In this document: in pieces, positions 18,884-27,905 of the stretch | Position numbering within the stretch: position 1 is the stretch's first letter | How the letters are laid out: every line of letters starts with the position of its first letter | Assembly (NCBI RefSeq): GCF_000949865.1 | Contig: NZ_JWJH01000008.1 | Coordinates: forward strand, 62,001 to 126,000 | Reading direction: 5' to 3' | Length of the DNA: 64,000 nucleotides | Source of the DNA: Rhizobium nepotum 39/7 | GTDB taxonomy: Bacteria; Pseudomonadota; Alphaproteobacteria; Rhizobiales; Rhizobiaceae | Program-made: the position numbers and the translations under genes | The notes under the pieces: generated by a model | Told to the model about the DNA's origin: nothing | What the model saw: the letters and a program-made list of their open reading frames with translations, nothing else | The model's database searches: none

Positions 18884-20058
18884 GCGCGACGCTGAACTTT
18901 ACATCCGAGGAATATGCCGAGCGCCTCGCCAAAACCCGCCGCGCCATGGAGGCAGCCGGTATCGATCTTCTGATCGTCACCGATCCGTCCAACATGCACT
19001 GGCTTACCGGTTACGACGGCTGGTCCTTTTACGTGCACCAGTGCGTCGTGGTGCCGCCGAGCGGCGAGCCTATCTGGTACGGCCGCAAGCAGGACGCCAA
19101 TGGCGCCAAGCGAACCGCCTATCTTGGCCACGACAACATCATCGGCTATCCCGATCACTACGTTCAGTCGACCGAGCGCCACCCGATGGATCTGCTTTCG
19201 CAGATCATCGATGAGCACAAATGGTCGCGCCTCGCGGTCGGTGTCGAGATGGATAACTACTATTTCTCGGCTGCCGCCTTCGCATCTCTCCAGAAGCATT
19301 TGCCGAATGCCCGCTTCAAGGACGCAGCAGGGCTGGTCAACTGGCAGCGCGCCGTCAAGAGCCCGACCGAACTCGATTACATGCGCAAGGCCGGCAAAAT
19401 CGTTGAATTGATGCACAAGCGCATCGTGGATGTCGTCGAACCCGGCATGCGCAAGTGCGATCTTGTCGCCGAAATCTACGATGCCGGCATTCGCGGCACA
19501 TCCGAATTCGGCGGCGATTATCCCGCGATCGTCCCGCTTTTGCCATCGGGCGCAGACGCTTCCGCCCCTCACCTGACCTGGGATGACAAGCCGATGCGGA
19601 CCGGCGAAGGCACGTTCTTCGAAATTGCCGGCGCCTATAAGCGCTATCACTGCCCGCTATCGCGCACCGTATTTCTTGGCAAGCCGACACAGGCTTTCCT
19701 CGATGCAGAAAAGGCGACACTCGAAGGTATGGAGGCCGGCCTGTCCGCGGCCAGACCCGGCAACACCTGCGAGGACATCGCCAACGCCTTCTTCGCGGTC
19801 TTGAAAAAATACGGGATCATAAAGGACAATCGCACCGGTTATCCGATCGGCCTCTCCTATCCGCCGGACTGGGGCGAGCGCACCATGAGCCTGCGCCCGG
19901 GCGACCGCACCGAACTGTTGCCCGGCATGACCTTCCATTTCATGACCGGTCTCTGGCTCGAAGATATGGGGCTCGAAATCACCGAAAGCATCGCGATCAC
20001 CGAGACAGGCGTCGAGTGCCTGTCAAACGTGCCGCGCCAGCTGTTCGTGAAGGGATGA
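18880..20058 (+). CDS. doeA: Ectoine hydrolase DoeA/EutD
   Basis: A 392-residue protein of the M24 creatinase/aminopeptidase fold. It opens the ectoine ring to give N-acetyl-L-2,4-diaminobutyrate. Visible blocks are the N-terminal creatinase domain (TDPSNMHWLTGYDGWSFYV) and the C-terminal pita-bread domain with FFEIAGAYKRYHCPLSRTV and LRPGDRTELLPGMTFHFM. The start is a TTG at 18880 whose bases overlap the eutC stop (TTGA), with GGGAG upstream. Followed four bases later by the deacetylase gene, which is its functional partner. Confidence 0.93.
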   Translation: MSATLNFTSEEYAERLAKTRRAMEAAGIDLLIVTDPSNMHWLTGYDGWSFYVHQCVVVPPSGEPIWYGRKQDANGAKRTAYLGHDNIIGYPDHYVQSTERHPMDLLSQIIDEHKWSRLAVGVEMDNYYFSAAAFASLQKHLPNARFKDAAGLVNWQRAVKSPTELDYMRKAGKIVELMHKRIVDVVEPGMRKCDLVAEIYDAGIRGTSEFGGDYPAIVPLLPSGADASAPHLTWDDKPMRTGEGTFFEIAGAYKRYHCPLSRTVFLGKPTQAFLDAEKATLEGMEAGLSAARPGNTCEDIANAFFAVLKKYGIIKDNRTGYPIGLSYPPDWGERTMSLRPGDRTELLPGMTFHFMTGLWLEDMGLEITESIAITETGVECLSNVPRQLFVKG

Positions 20059-20062
20059 GGCC

Positions 20063-21076
20063 ATGCTGACCAGCGCCCCGCGCCCTTCACCTATTACGCC
20101 TTCCGTGGATTTTAACGCGAAGGGCGTCCAACACGGCCATCTGCGCCTGCCCTACAGCCGGGACGACAGCGCCTGGGGCTCGGTCATGATTCCGATCTGC
20201 GTCATCGCCAATGGAGAGGGCCCGACCGCACTTCTCATCGGCGCCAACCATGGCGACGAGTATGAGGGGCCCGCAGCCCTGTTCGAACTGGCGCAGACAC
20301 TGGATCCGTCACAGGTCAGCGGGCGCATCATCATCGTTCCGGCGCTGAATTATCCGGCATTTCGGGCAGGCACGCGCACCTCGCCAATCGACCGGGGAAA
20401 CCTGAACCGCAGCTTTCCCGGTCGCCCGGACGGCACGGTGACGGAAAAGATCGCCGATTACGCCACCCGCCATTTGATACCTTTGGCCGATATCGTGCTC
20501 GACTTCCATTCGGGCGGTAAGACGCTCGACTTCCTGCCCTATGCCGCGGCGCACGGGTTGCCCGACAAGGATCAGGAAGCGCTGTGTTTCGAAGCGGTGG
20601 CAGCTTTCGCCGCTCCCTATTCGATGAAAATGCTGGAGATCGACGCGGTCGGCATGCTGGACACGACGGTCGAGGAGATGGGCAAGGTCTTCGTCACCAC
20701 CGAGCTTGGCGGAGCGGGAACGGCAAGTGCCCGCACCATCGATATCGCCCGGAAGGGAAGCCTCAATGTCCTGCGCCATGCCGGGATCCTGACGGGCAGC
20801 CCGGATATTCAACCGACCCGCTGGCTGGACATGCCGTCGAACGACTGCTTCACTTTCGCGCAAGATGACGGGCTGATCGCCTTTGCCCGCGATCTTGGCG
20901 ACGCGGTCAGGACGGGCGAGATCATTGCCAGCGTTTACCCTGTCGGGAGGACAGGTGTTGCGCCGATCGACTATCGCGCCGCCATGGACGGACTGCTTGC
21001 GGCCCGTCACGTGCCCGGTCTCATCAAGGCCGGAGACTGCCTTGCCGTCATAGCGACGGTTACGGAGAAAATTTAA
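20063..21076 (+). CDS. doeB: N-acetyl-L-2,4-diaminobutyrate deacetylase DoeB/EutE
   Basis: A 337-residue zinc hydrolase of the succinylglutamate desuccinylase/aspartoacylase family. The zinc ligands lie in GANHGDEYEG (His, Glu) and VLDFHSGGKTLDF (His). It removes the acetyl group from N-alpha-acetyl-diaminobutyrate made by DoeA, releasing diaminobutyrate for DoeD. The spacing of four bases after doeA is consistent with the hydrolase-deacetylase pair acting together. Confidence 0.93.
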   Translation: MLTSAPRPSPITPSVDFNAKGVQHGHLRLPYSRDDSAWGSVMIPICVIANGEGPTALLIGANHGDEYEGPAALFELAQTLDPSQVSGRIIIVPALNYPAFRAGTRTSPIDRGNLNRSFPGRPDGTVTEKIADYATRHLIPLADIVLDFHSGGKTLDFLPYAAAHGLPDKDQEALCFEAVAAFAAPYSMKMLEIDAVGMLDTTVEEMGKVFVTTELGGAGTASARTIDIARKGSLNVLRHAGILTGSPDIQPTRWLDMPSNDCFTFAQDDGLIAFARDLGDAVRTGEIIASVYPVGRTGVAPIDYRAAMDGLLAARHVPGLIKAGDCLAVIATVTEKI

Positions 21077-21138
21077 CCCCGAGAACATCGCGAGATCCGA
21101 AAACGGACCGCGAAAAACACCAACCAGAGGAACATGAC

Positions 21139-21990
21139 ATGTGCATCATCAAAATCGCCGGGCTTTGCGCCCTCACTCTTGGCATCGGCATCACGTCTGC
21201 CGGCGCTCTTACTGTCGAAGAGGCCAAGGAGCAGGGGTTCATCCGCGCTGCGACAGCCAACGAAGTCCCCTACTCCTATATGCAGCCGGACGGCACCTCC
21301 GCCGGCATCGGCCCGGACGTGGCCAACGCCGTGCTCAAATCCATGGGCATCGAGGAGGTCAACTGGACGGTGACACCTTTCGGCACTCTTATTCCCGGCC
21401 TTAAGGCCCGTCGTTTCGACTTTGCTGCCGCCGAGCAGAACATTTCGCCCGAACGCTGCAAACAGGTCGCATTCACCGAGCCGAACTCGTCTTATGGCGA
21501 AGGCCTTCTGGTGAAGAAGGGCAATCCGAAGGGTCTGACGACCTACGCCGATATTGCGAAAGACCCATCATTGAAAGTGGCCGTGGTTTCGGGCGCCAAC
21601 AATGTCGACTTCCTGCGCGCGGTCGGCGTCAAGGACGAGCAGATCGTCTTCATCCCCGCCAACGCCGATGCGATCCCAACCGTGCAGAGCCGGGCCGATG
21701 CGTATGCGGCAACTGAATTGACGGTCTCCGAACTCGCCAAGGGCCAGGCGCAGGTCGAGCAGGTCGCACCTTTCACGGATCCGATCGTCAAAGGCGCACC
21801 GGTCCGAAACTATGGCGGCTTTGCCTTCCGCCCGGAAGACAAGGCGCTGCGCGACGCCTTCAACGCGGCCCTCATCGAGTTCCGCAAGACGGACGAGTAC
21901 AACACGATCCTCGGCAAGTATGGCCTGTCCGCGCAGAGCATCGCTGCCGCTGCCGAAAAGCCCGTCGCGGACCTGTGTGCCGGCAAATGA
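21139..21990 (+). CDS. ehuB: Ectoine/hydroxyectoine-binding protein EhuB
   Basis: A 283-residue periplasmic binding protein of the polar amino acid family, with a signal peptide ending near SAGA-LTVEE. The mature part shows GFIRAATANEVPYSYMQPDG, FGTLIPGLKARRFDFAAA and FTEPNSSYGEG, the usual ligand-domain blocks. As in other EhuB proteins, it would bind ectoine and hydroxyectoine for import. It is the first transporter gene, 62 bp after doeB. Confidence 0.92.
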   Translation: MCIIKIAGLCALTLGIGITSAGALTVEEAKEQGFIRAATANEVPYSYMQPDGTSAGIGPDVANAVLKSMGIEEVNWTVTPFGTLIPGLKARRFDFAAAEQNISPERCKQVAFTEPNSSYGEGLLVKKGNPKGLTTYADIAKDPSLKVAVVSGANNVDFLRAVGVKDEQIVFIPANADAIPTVQSRADAYAATELTVSELAKGQAQVEQVAPFTDPIVKGAPVRNYGGFAFRPEDKALRDAFNAALIEFRKTDEYNTILGKYGLSAQSIAAAAEKPVADLCAGK

Positions 21991-22047
21991 CGACAAAGGC
22001 GCTCGGTATTGACCGGGCGCCACCCGTTGAAACTGGGACACATCCAC

Positions 22048-22713
22048 ATGGACTGGACAGCCTACCTGCCGATGCTCTGGCAAGGTGCTTACGTCACGAT
22101 GACGATCACGTTGGCGGCGATTGCCGTCGGCGCAGTGCTTGCTTTTGTGTTCGGTATTCTTCGCGTCGAAGGCGGGCCGGTCCTGTCGACAGTCGCGCTG
22201 TGTTACACGGAGTTGTTTAGAGGCACATCGCTGTTCGTACAGCTCTTCTGGTTCTATTATGCGCTTCCGTTGGTCGGCTTGAGTTTCGATCCGATCACGA
22301 CGGGCATTCTGGTGCTGGCCGCACATGCCGGCGGCTATGGGGCGGAAATTGTGCGGGGTGCACTTTCCTCCGTCTCCGTGCAGCAGCTCGAGGCCGCCCG
22401 TGCGTTGAATTTCAATCGCTTCCAGACGCTGTTCCGGATCTCCCTGCCGCAGGCAACGGTCGAAATGATGCCCGCCTTCGGCAATCTCGCGATCGAGACG
22501 CTGAAACTGTCCTCGCTCGTGTCACTGATCTCGATTGCGGATCTTACCTTCGCGGCTCAGTCGATCCGCAACATTACGCTGGATAGCGCAAGCATCTATT
22601 CGATCACGCTCGTCTGCTACTTCGCCATGTCGCTCGTGTTGATGGTCTTCATCCGCGTCATTGAACACTTCGTACGACGCGGCAATGTCTTCCCGCGCGA
22701 ACGCCATTCGTGA
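22048..22713 (+). CDS. ehuC: Ectoine ABC transporter permease EhuC
   Basis: A 221-residue inner-membrane permease of the His/Glu/Gln type. The cytoplasmic EAA loop is visible (VQQLEAARALNFNRFQTLFR) and the Y-x-E-L-F-R-G-T-S-L block precedes it. The ATG at 22048 gives a normal N-terminus (MDWTAYLPMLWQGAY); a TTG further upstream at 22009 lacks support. It pairs with EhuD to form the channel. Confidence 0.9.
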   Translation: MDWTAYLPMLWQGAYVTMTITLAAIAVGAVLAFVFGILRVEGGPVLSTVALCYTELFRGTSLFVQLFWFYYALPLVGLSFDPITTGILVLAAHAGGYGAEIVRGALSSVSVQQLEAARALNFNRFQTLFRISLPQATVEMMPAFGNLAIETLKLSSLVSLISIADLTFAAQSIRNITLDSASIYSITLVCYFAMSLVLMVFIRVIEHFVRRGNVFPRERHS

Positions 22714-22726
22714 GGGACTTAGCGTT

Positions 22727-23419
22727 ATGATGTATGGCTACGAATGGGATACGACGACCTGGATCACCTATACGGCCTCGATCCTGCCCATCATCCTGAT
22801 CGGTCTGACCGTCACGTTGAAGGCGGCAGCAGCCGGCTTTGCCATCGCGCTCGTGCTCGGCCTCGTCTTCGCCCTGTTACGCCGCAGCCGTGTCAAGGCG
22901 ATTTCCTGGCCGACCGCTTTTGTGGTTGAGTTTCTGCGCGACACGCCGCTTCTGGTGCAGCTGTTCTTTCTTTACTACGTGCTGCCGGACTTCGGCATCG
23001 TGCTTCCCGCCTTCCTCACCGGAGCGCTGGCGCTCGGCCTGCAATATGCAGCCTATACGTCGGAGGTCTATCGCGGCGGCATCGAAGCGGTGCCCCATGG
23101 CCAATGGGAGGCGGCGACCGCGCTCAATCTGACACGCATGCAAACCTATAGCGATGTCATCATCCCGCAAGCCGTTCCACGGATTGTGCCGGCAATGGGC
23201 AATTATCTCGTCGCCATGATCAAGGAGACGCCGGTTCTCTCCGTCGTGACCGTCCTTGAGATGATGGGACTTGCCAACATGATCGGCGAACGCACCTTCG
23301 AATATCTCGTGCCGCTGACGCTTGTCGGCCTCATTTTCCTTATCCTGACGCTGATCTGCTCCGCGGGCCTCCACCGTTTGCAGAAGGCCCTACCGAAAGC
23401 AGGGATACCACTGCGATGA
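22727..23419 (+). CDS. ehuD: Ectoine ABC transporter permease EhuD
   Basis: A 230-residue polar amino acid permease. It shows [19 protein letters not shown] and the EAA loop [20 protein letters not shown]. Two consecutive ATGs start the frame at 22727; GAGG lies upstream. It overlaps ehuA by four bases. Heterodimer partner of EhuC. Confidence 0.9.
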   Translation: MMYGYEWDTTTWITYTASILPIILIGLTVTLKAAAAGFAIALVLGLVFALLRRSRVKAISWPTAFVVEFLRDTPLLVQLFFLYYVLPDFGIVLPAFLTGALALGLQYAAYTSEVYRGGIEAVPHGQWEAATALNLTRMQTYSDVIIPQAVPRIVPAMGNYLVAMIKETPVLSVVTVLEMMGLANMIGERTFEYLVPLTLVGLIFLILTLICSAGLHRLQKALPKAGIPLR

Positions 23420-24195
23420 TCGAAAACAACAATTCGCCTCTCATTGAATTTTCCGATGTCACTAAACGCTTCGGTATCCTGACCGTGCTCGACAAATTCA
23501 ATTTCAGCGTTGCGAAGGGGGAAAAGGTAACCCTTATCGGGCCGTCCGGCTCCGGCAAGTCCACGGTCCTGCGCATCCTGATGACGCTCGAGCCTTTCCA
23601 GGAAGGAAAGCTGACATTAGCGGGGACCTCCTATCAGGAACCCGGCGGAAAAGGTCCATTTCAGGCCTCGGAGAAACATCTGCGCCAGATCCGCAATCAT
23701 GTGGGCATGGTGTTCCAGAGCTTCAATCTCTTCCCGCATATGACGGTTCTGCGCAACGTCGTCGAAGCGCCGGTGCGGGTGCTGGGAATGGCACGCGAGG
23801 AAGCCGAAGAGCGCGCGACAGAACTCCTTCAGATGGTCGGTCTCGCAGATAAGAAAAATCACTATCCGGTGCAGCTTTCCGGAGGGCAGCAGCAGCGAGT
23901 AGCAATTGCACGAGCGCTTGCCATGCGGCCGCGTGTGCTGCTTTTCGATGAACCGACCTCCGCGCTTGACCCCCAACTGGTAGGCGAAGTGCTTTCTGTC
24001 ATTCGTGACCTGGCGCATGAGCATGATCTGACCATGTTGATGGTGACCCACGAGATGCGTTTTGCCCGGGAAGTCTCAGACCGAGTGTGCTTTTTCGACA
24101 AGGGGCGCATCTGCGAACAGGGTTTACCAGAGGAGATATTCGGTGCCCCACAACAGGAGCGGACGCGTGAATTCCTTTCTTCTATTTTGGGTTAG
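23416..24195 (+). CDS. ehuA: Ectoine ABC transporter ATPase EhuA
   Basis: A 259-residue ABC ATPase of the amino-acid importer class. Walker A is GPSGSGKST (about 42-50), the signature is [17 protein letters not shown], Walker B is [12 protein letters not shown], and the H-loop is [11 protein letters not shown]. It overlaps ehuD and closes the ectoine operon, and the hairpin at 24221-24284 follows. Placement of ehuA last differs from the ehuABCD order in Sinorhizobium. Confidence 0.93.
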   Translation: MIENNNSPLIEFSDVTKRFGILTVLDKFNFSVAKGEKVTLIGPSGSGKSTVLRILMTLEPFQEGKLTLAGTSYQEPGGKGPFQASEKHLRQIRNHVGMVFQSFNLFPHMTVLRNVVEAPVRVLGMAREEAEERATELLQMVGLADKKNHYPVQLSGGQQQRVAIARALAMRPRVLLFDEPTSALDPQLVGEVLSVIRDLAHEHDLTMLMVTHEMRFAREVSDRVCFFDKGRICEQGLPEEIFGAPQQERTREFLSSILG

Positions 24196-24220
24196 ACAGT
24201 GATGGCGTGCTGAACTCTGG

Positions 24221-24284
24221 CGGCGAAAAGGCAGGCACAGAACGCGCGCCGTTGCAGTTGCACGGCCGTTGCCTGCCATCGCCG
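24221..24284. terminator. Two-tier inverted repeat at the end of the ectoine operon
   Basis: CGGCGA (24221-24226) pairs with TCGCCG (24279-24284), and GGCAGGCA (24230-24237) pairs with TGCCTGCC (24270-24277), giving 14 base pairs interrupted by a small internal loop. A further CCGT/ACGG pair lies inside. The element sits between convergent ehuA and the arginase-family gene and probably ends both transcripts. Confidence 0.55.
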
Positions 24285-24296
24285 GAAAACTCAAAT

Positions 24297-25229
24297 TCAG
24301 CTCGCTACCGTCGCTGTGATAGCTTCAGACCTGTTCTTAGGGTTTCCGATCAAAGGTAATTCTGCGAGCGCTTGCCGCAGTGCGATCGCGTCCCACGGCG
24401 TATGTTCCGTGATACCCAGGCCGACCACATCGACCTCAGTTGCAACATCGGCCAGCAGACCGACAATCTGCTGCAGCGTCATGCGGCCAGCAGGAATATC
24501 GTCGTCGGTTGGAGCAGTCGCGCCGGGTTTCGAAAAAGTCAGCGACCGAAACAGGTTGGCATCTAGGACGTCCAGATCGAAATGCACCGCAACGCGTTTT
24601 GCCCCTGTTTCCCGTAGCCAGGCAATGACAGGCTCGCTGCCGCCGGCAAGCTTTTCAGGCCCGATACGCTGAATGTCCAGGCGCTCAGCAAGCTCGTCTT
24701 CGAAATTTTGCAATTCGGAAAACTTGTCTGGAAGCCTCCGCCAACCTGCGATCAACGCATTGCCGGGCTTGATCGGCGTTTTCACCGCCGACAGAAATTC
24801 TTCGTCGCCCTGCCCCATCAGGCTACCGAGCACATGCGCGTGCGAGTTGGGAAAGACCTTGTCGGAGAACAGGTCGCTATGTGCGTCGATCCAGAGCACG
24901 GCGAGGTCTCCGCCATATCGCTCGTTCAAATACGCGAAGGGTGCCAAATCCACACCGCAATCTCCACCAAGCACGACAATACGGTCCGGCTGATGTTGAT
25001 CGATCCGGCGGCGAGCGTCCTTGAACTGCTTCACGACCACGTCACGCGCCAGAATACCGTCATGGATCTCCAGAGGTTTCCCGTCCGGCTCCGCCACCGC
25101 GACTTCCTCGACCGGCCCATCGGCATCAGGCGCGAGCCACGCCAAAAGTCTTGCACCCAACATGTATGAGGGGTCACCCCCGCCCTGCCATTGCGGAAAG
25201 AGCAGGCGAAGCGTTTTTTCGCGTTTCAT
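24297..25229 (-). CDS. Arginase/agmatinase superfamily protein with Cys in a metal site
   Basis: A 310-residue member of the ureohydrolase superfamily. GGDC is at 88-91, DAHSD at 115-119 and HFDLDVLD at 216-223. Five of the six usual Mn ligands are recognisable, but the first His of the canonical GGDH is Cys. The substrate is unknown; arginase, agmatinase and formimidoylglutamase activities cannot be told apart. The ATG at 25229 follows AAGGA. It is divergent from a LysR gene (122 bp), which probably controls it. Confidence 0.75.
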   Translation of the reverse strand: MKREKTLRLLFPQWQGGGDPSYMLGARLLAWLAPDADGPVEEVAVAEPDGKPLEIHDGILARDVVVKQFKDARRRIDQHQPDRIVVLGGDCGVDLAPFAYLNERYGGDLAVLWIDAHSDLFSDKVFPNSHAHVLGSLMGQGDEEFLSAVKTPIKPGNALIAGWRRLPDKFSELQNFEDELAERLDIQRIGPEKLAGGSEPVIAWLRETGAKRVAVHFDLDVLDANLFRSLTFSKPGATAPTDDDIPAGRMTLQQIVGLLADVATEVDVVGLGITEHTPWDAIALRQALAELPLIGNPKNRSEAITATVAS

Positions 25230-25350
25230 GGTGTTATCCTTTGCGTTTCGATCCGCATCATTTGGCGATTGTCGGCATCGCATTCCATGGTCTATTGGGG
25301 AAAATTAGGATACATAGAATGCAACAAAACGACGCGAATACGGAGACCGG

Positions 25351-26247
25351 ATGGCAGGTACGAACATCAACGACATTGCGGTGTTTATGGCTGTGGCTGA
25401 CGCAGGCAGCTTTTCCGCAGGCGCAAGGGTGTCTGGCCTTACCCGTTCCGCTGCGGGAAAGGCGGTATCGCGACTTGAGGACAGGCTCGGTGTCCGCCTG
25501 TTGAACCGGACGACCAGGGCGTTGAGCCTTACGGATGAGGGCCGCTCTTTTCACGCACATGGTCAGCGCATAATCGATGCTGTGGATCAGGCGGAGGCGA
25601 GCGTTTCGAGCCCGGCTGGTGTACCTCGCGGCATACTTCGGCTATCGGCGCCGCACGCCTTTGGTCAGCGTGTCATCATGCCTTTCATAGAAAGATTTCT
25701 CGCTCAGTGGCCGGAGACGCAAATCGAAGCGAGCTTTACCGACCGGTTGGTCGACGTCGTGGGAGAAGGTTTTGATCTCGTCATCCGCTTCGGCAGCGCC
25801 TCGGTCGATAGCCGACTGGTGTCGCGCGTTTTGGCGCGCGACCGATATTTGCTCGTCGCATCAGCGCATTACGTGGATCGATACGGAAAGCCGAGCAATC
25901 TCGATGAACTGGCAAAACATCCGTGCCTTGCTTTCAGCAGTCGCGGGCACAGGCAACAGTGGCGCTTCACGGACGCGGAAGGGCGTTGGTTTTCCGCGCC
26001 GGTTCGAAGCCGCCTGAGGCTGGATAGCGGGGAGGCCTTGCACAACGCGATCGGTCGCAACCTCGGGATAGGCCTGATGCCGAGCTTCCTTGTGGCGGAA
26101 GACATCCACTCAGGCCGTTTCGTTCACATCCTGCCGGAAGTACCGACGGAGACGGTGGAGATTAGTGTCCTATATCCAGACCGCCGGCTTCTCGACCCAA
26201 GAGTCCGGCAATTCATCGACCTTCTGGCGTCCGGCCTGCGTCTCTGA
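25351..26247 (+). CDS. LysR-family regulator
   Basis: A 298-residue LysR protein. N-terminal winged helix with ADAGSFSAGARVSGLTRSAA and RLEDRLGVRLLNRTTRALSL; C-terminal periplasmic-binding-like effector domain with DLVIRFGSASVDSRLVSRVL. It is of the CrgA/DmlR-like subgroup. Transcribed divergently from the arginase-family gene, the usual arrangement of a LysR regulator with its target. The effector is unknown. Confidence 0.88.
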   Translation: MAGTNINDIAVFMAVADAGSFSAGARVSGLTRSAAGKAVSRLEDRLGVRLLNRTTRALSLTDEGRSFHAHGQRIIDAVDQAEASVSSPAGVPRGILRLSAPHAFGQRVIMPFIERFLAQWPETQIEASFTDRLVDVVGEGFDLVIRFGSASVDSRLVSRVLARDRYLLVASAHYVDRYGKPSNLDELAKHPCLAFSSRGHRQQWRFTDAEGRWFSAPVRSRLRLDSGEALHNAIGRNLGIGLMPSFLVAEDIHSGRFVHILPEVPTETVEISVLYPDRRLLDPRVRQFIDLLASGLRL

Positions 26248-26337
26248 TGACACTGGATAAGTTCCCGCGTAATGGTGCAGTTTACTTGAGGCGGCCCCAG
26301 GTCTTGAAGAGATACGAACCACCATACTCGAGATGAG

Positions 26338-26901
26338 CTACAGGCGAGACTCGATGTTTAACACCAGCTTTTTCAGCAATGCTGCGAGATTATCGCGCTC
26401 CTCGCGATCGAGACCCTGCAGAAAATCCAGTTCGCTTGCCATGTCCTTGCGAAAGGCCCTCTCGGCCAGTTCGATGCCGGCGGGCATGAGGCAAACAATG
26501 ACGCTTCGCCCGTCACGCTCAGATTTTCTGCGTTCGATGAGGCCCGCTTTCTCCAAGCGGTCAAGTCGATGCGTCAGGCCGCCCGATGAGAGCATCAACG
26601 TCGTGTACATTTCCGTCGGCGTCAACTGGTAGGGCGGACCCGACCGGCGCAATGTCGCGATGACGTCGAACTCGCCGCGATCAAGACCGAACCCGGCAAA
26701 TGTTTCCTCAATGGACGGCGCCACCAGATTGCAGAGCCGTTTTGCCCGCCCGAGGATAGTCATCGGTTCCGTGTCGAGATCAGGTAATTCCCGCGCCCAT
26801 TGGGTGCGAAGCCGATCGACATGATCTTCCCTGCCGTCGTCGATAGACCCGCGCGTTTTCGCATCCGGCATCGCCTGCATCATCTCACCTGACCCCGTCA
26901 T
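26338..26901 (-). CDS. MarR-family regulator
   Basis: A MarR winged-helix regulator of about 187 residues with the start uncertain (several Met codons between 26964 and 26871; none has an ideally spaced ribosome site). The DNA-binding core is LTPTEMYTTLMLSSGGLTHR followed by RLEKAGLIERRKSERDGRSV. It is divergent from a cupin gene, and the shared 140-bp region contains two strong palindromes, so it very likely represses itself and the cupin-VOC pair in response to a small aromatic or oxidant signal. Confidence 0.85.
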   Translation of the reverse strand: MTGSGEMMQAMPDAKTRGSIDDGREDHVDRLRTQWARELPDLDTEPMTILGRAKRLCNLVAPSIEETFAGFGLDRGEFDVIATLRRSGPPYQLTPTEMYTTLMLSSGGLTHRLDRLEKAGLIERRKSERDGRSVIVCLMPAGIELAERAFRKDMASELDFLQGLDREERDNLAALLKKLVLNIESRL

Positions 26902-26957
26902 CTCCAATCCGCGAACCATATACGGCTTGGGTCGCTCCGGAAAGATATCTTTGCAAG

Positions 26958-26971
26958 AAGACAAATGTCTT
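26958..26971. promoter_or_regulatory. 14-bp palindrome AAGACA-AA-TGTCTT (MarR site 1)
   Basis: A perfect dyad with a two-base centre. It lies in the MarR/cupin intergenic region and overlaps the furthest-upstream possible MarR start codon, which argues that translation begins downstream. Confidence 0.55.
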
Positions 26972-26974
26972 GAC

Positions 26975-27003
26975 GAGAAGATAATTCCGGAATATATCTT
27001 CTC
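26975..27003. promoter_or_regulatory. 29-bp palindrome (MarR site 2)
   Basis: GAGAAGATA (26975-26983) and TATCTTCTC (26995-27003) are perfect complements and enclose a second palindrome, ATTCCGGAAT. This length and symmetry fit a MarR dimer operator. It is 35 bp before the cupin start and only four bases from site 1. Confidence 0.65.
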
Positions 27004-27037
27004 ACCAAGATAGTTTCATCGTCAGGAGGAGATCACG

Positions 27038-27373
27038 ATGTTTTCTGTTCGTCGCCATCATGAACCCGAGCCCGGCGCGAGCCGAACAGTGCGTTACGAG
27101 GGCTGCGAATACGGGAGTGCCGTATCGATCTTTCTGGTCAACGCCGATCCGGGTCGCGGTCCCGATCTGCACGTTCACCCCTATGCCGAGACGTGGATCG
27201 TGCGCGAAGGCGAGGCTGAGTTCACGATCGGCGACCACAAGGCGCGCGGCTCGTCCGGCGACATCGTCGTCGGGCCTGCGAATATCCCCCATCGCTTCGA
27301 AAATGTCGGCAGGGAACGACTGGAAATCATTTGCATCCACCCGAGCACGACCTTCGAGCAGACTTTCCTGTAA
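27038..27373 (+). CDS. Cupin domain protein
   Basis: A 111-residue single cupin. Metal-binding motif 1 is DLHVHPYAETWIVREGEAEF and motif 2 is GDIVVGPANIPHRFENVG. Such proteins bind a metal and serve as small oxygenases, isomerases or sensors; the function is unknown. AGGAGG precedes the ATG. It is the first gene of a two-gene unit with a VOC protein, opposite a MarR regulator. Confidence 0.82.
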   Translation: MFSVRRHHEPEPGASRTVRYEGCEYGSAVSIFLVNADPGRGPDLHVHPYAETWIVREGEAEFTIGDHKARGSSGDIVVGPANIPHRFENVGRERLEIICIHPSTTFEQTFL

Positions 27374-27399
27374 TCCGTTCAAACTTGAGGAGAAAGACA

Positions 27400-27804
27400 A
27401 TGGCCAAAACGATTTTCGTGAACCTTCCGGTGAAAGACCTGACAGCTTCCACCGCCTTCTATCAGGCGATCGGTTGTGAGAAGAATGAGCAGTTCTCCAA
27501 CGAAGATGCGAGCTCGATGGTGTGGTCGGATACGATCACATTCCAGCTTCTGCGGCACGACTACTACAAGACCTTCACCGACAAGCCGGTCGCCGACGCC
27601 CACGCGACCAACGGCATGATGATCGCGCTTTCCCGCGAAAGCCGTGAAGAGGTCGATGCCATGGTTGAGGCCGCCGCAAAAGCGGGCGGGCAAGCGGATG
27701 TTCGCGAGCCACAGGATATGGGTTTCATGTATCTCCGCACTTTCGCCGACCTCGATGGCCATGTTTTTGAGCCAGCCTATATGGATTTGAGTGTTGACGG
27801 CTAA
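27400..27804 (+). CDS. VOC (glyoxalase/bleomycin resistance) family protein
   Basis: A 134-residue VOC-fold protein. It begins with IFVNLPVKDLTASTAFYQAI and ends with FADLDGHVFEPAYMDLS, whose Glu is the usual metal ligand position. Family members include lactoylglutathione lyase-like enzymes, dioxygenases and antibiotic-binding proteins. GAGGAG precedes the ATG at 27400, 26 bp after the cupin stop. Confidence 0.85.
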   Translation: MAKTIFVNLPVKDLTASTAFYQAIGCEKNEQFSNEDASSMVWSDTITFQLLRHDYYKTFTDKPVADAHATNGMMIALSRESREEVDAMVEAAAKAGGQADVREPQDMGFMYLRTFADLDGHVFEPAYMDLSVDG

Positions 27805-27834
27805 CATGACAAAGGGCGATTGACCGCAGCGGGA

Positions 27835-27894
27835 ATGACGAGAGAGACGATCGTTTCGCGTTGTCACAACGCATCCGACCGCAACTCTCGTCAT
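27835..27894. terminator. Nested hairpin between convergent genes
   Basis: ATGACGAGAG (27835-27844) pairs perfectly with CTCTCGTCAT (27885-27894). Inside it GCGTTGTCACAACGC (27858-27872) forms a second perfect stem. It lies between the VOC gene and the isochorismatase-family gene, which converge. Confidence 0.55.
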
Positions 27895-27905
27895 ACATGC
27901 TGTGA

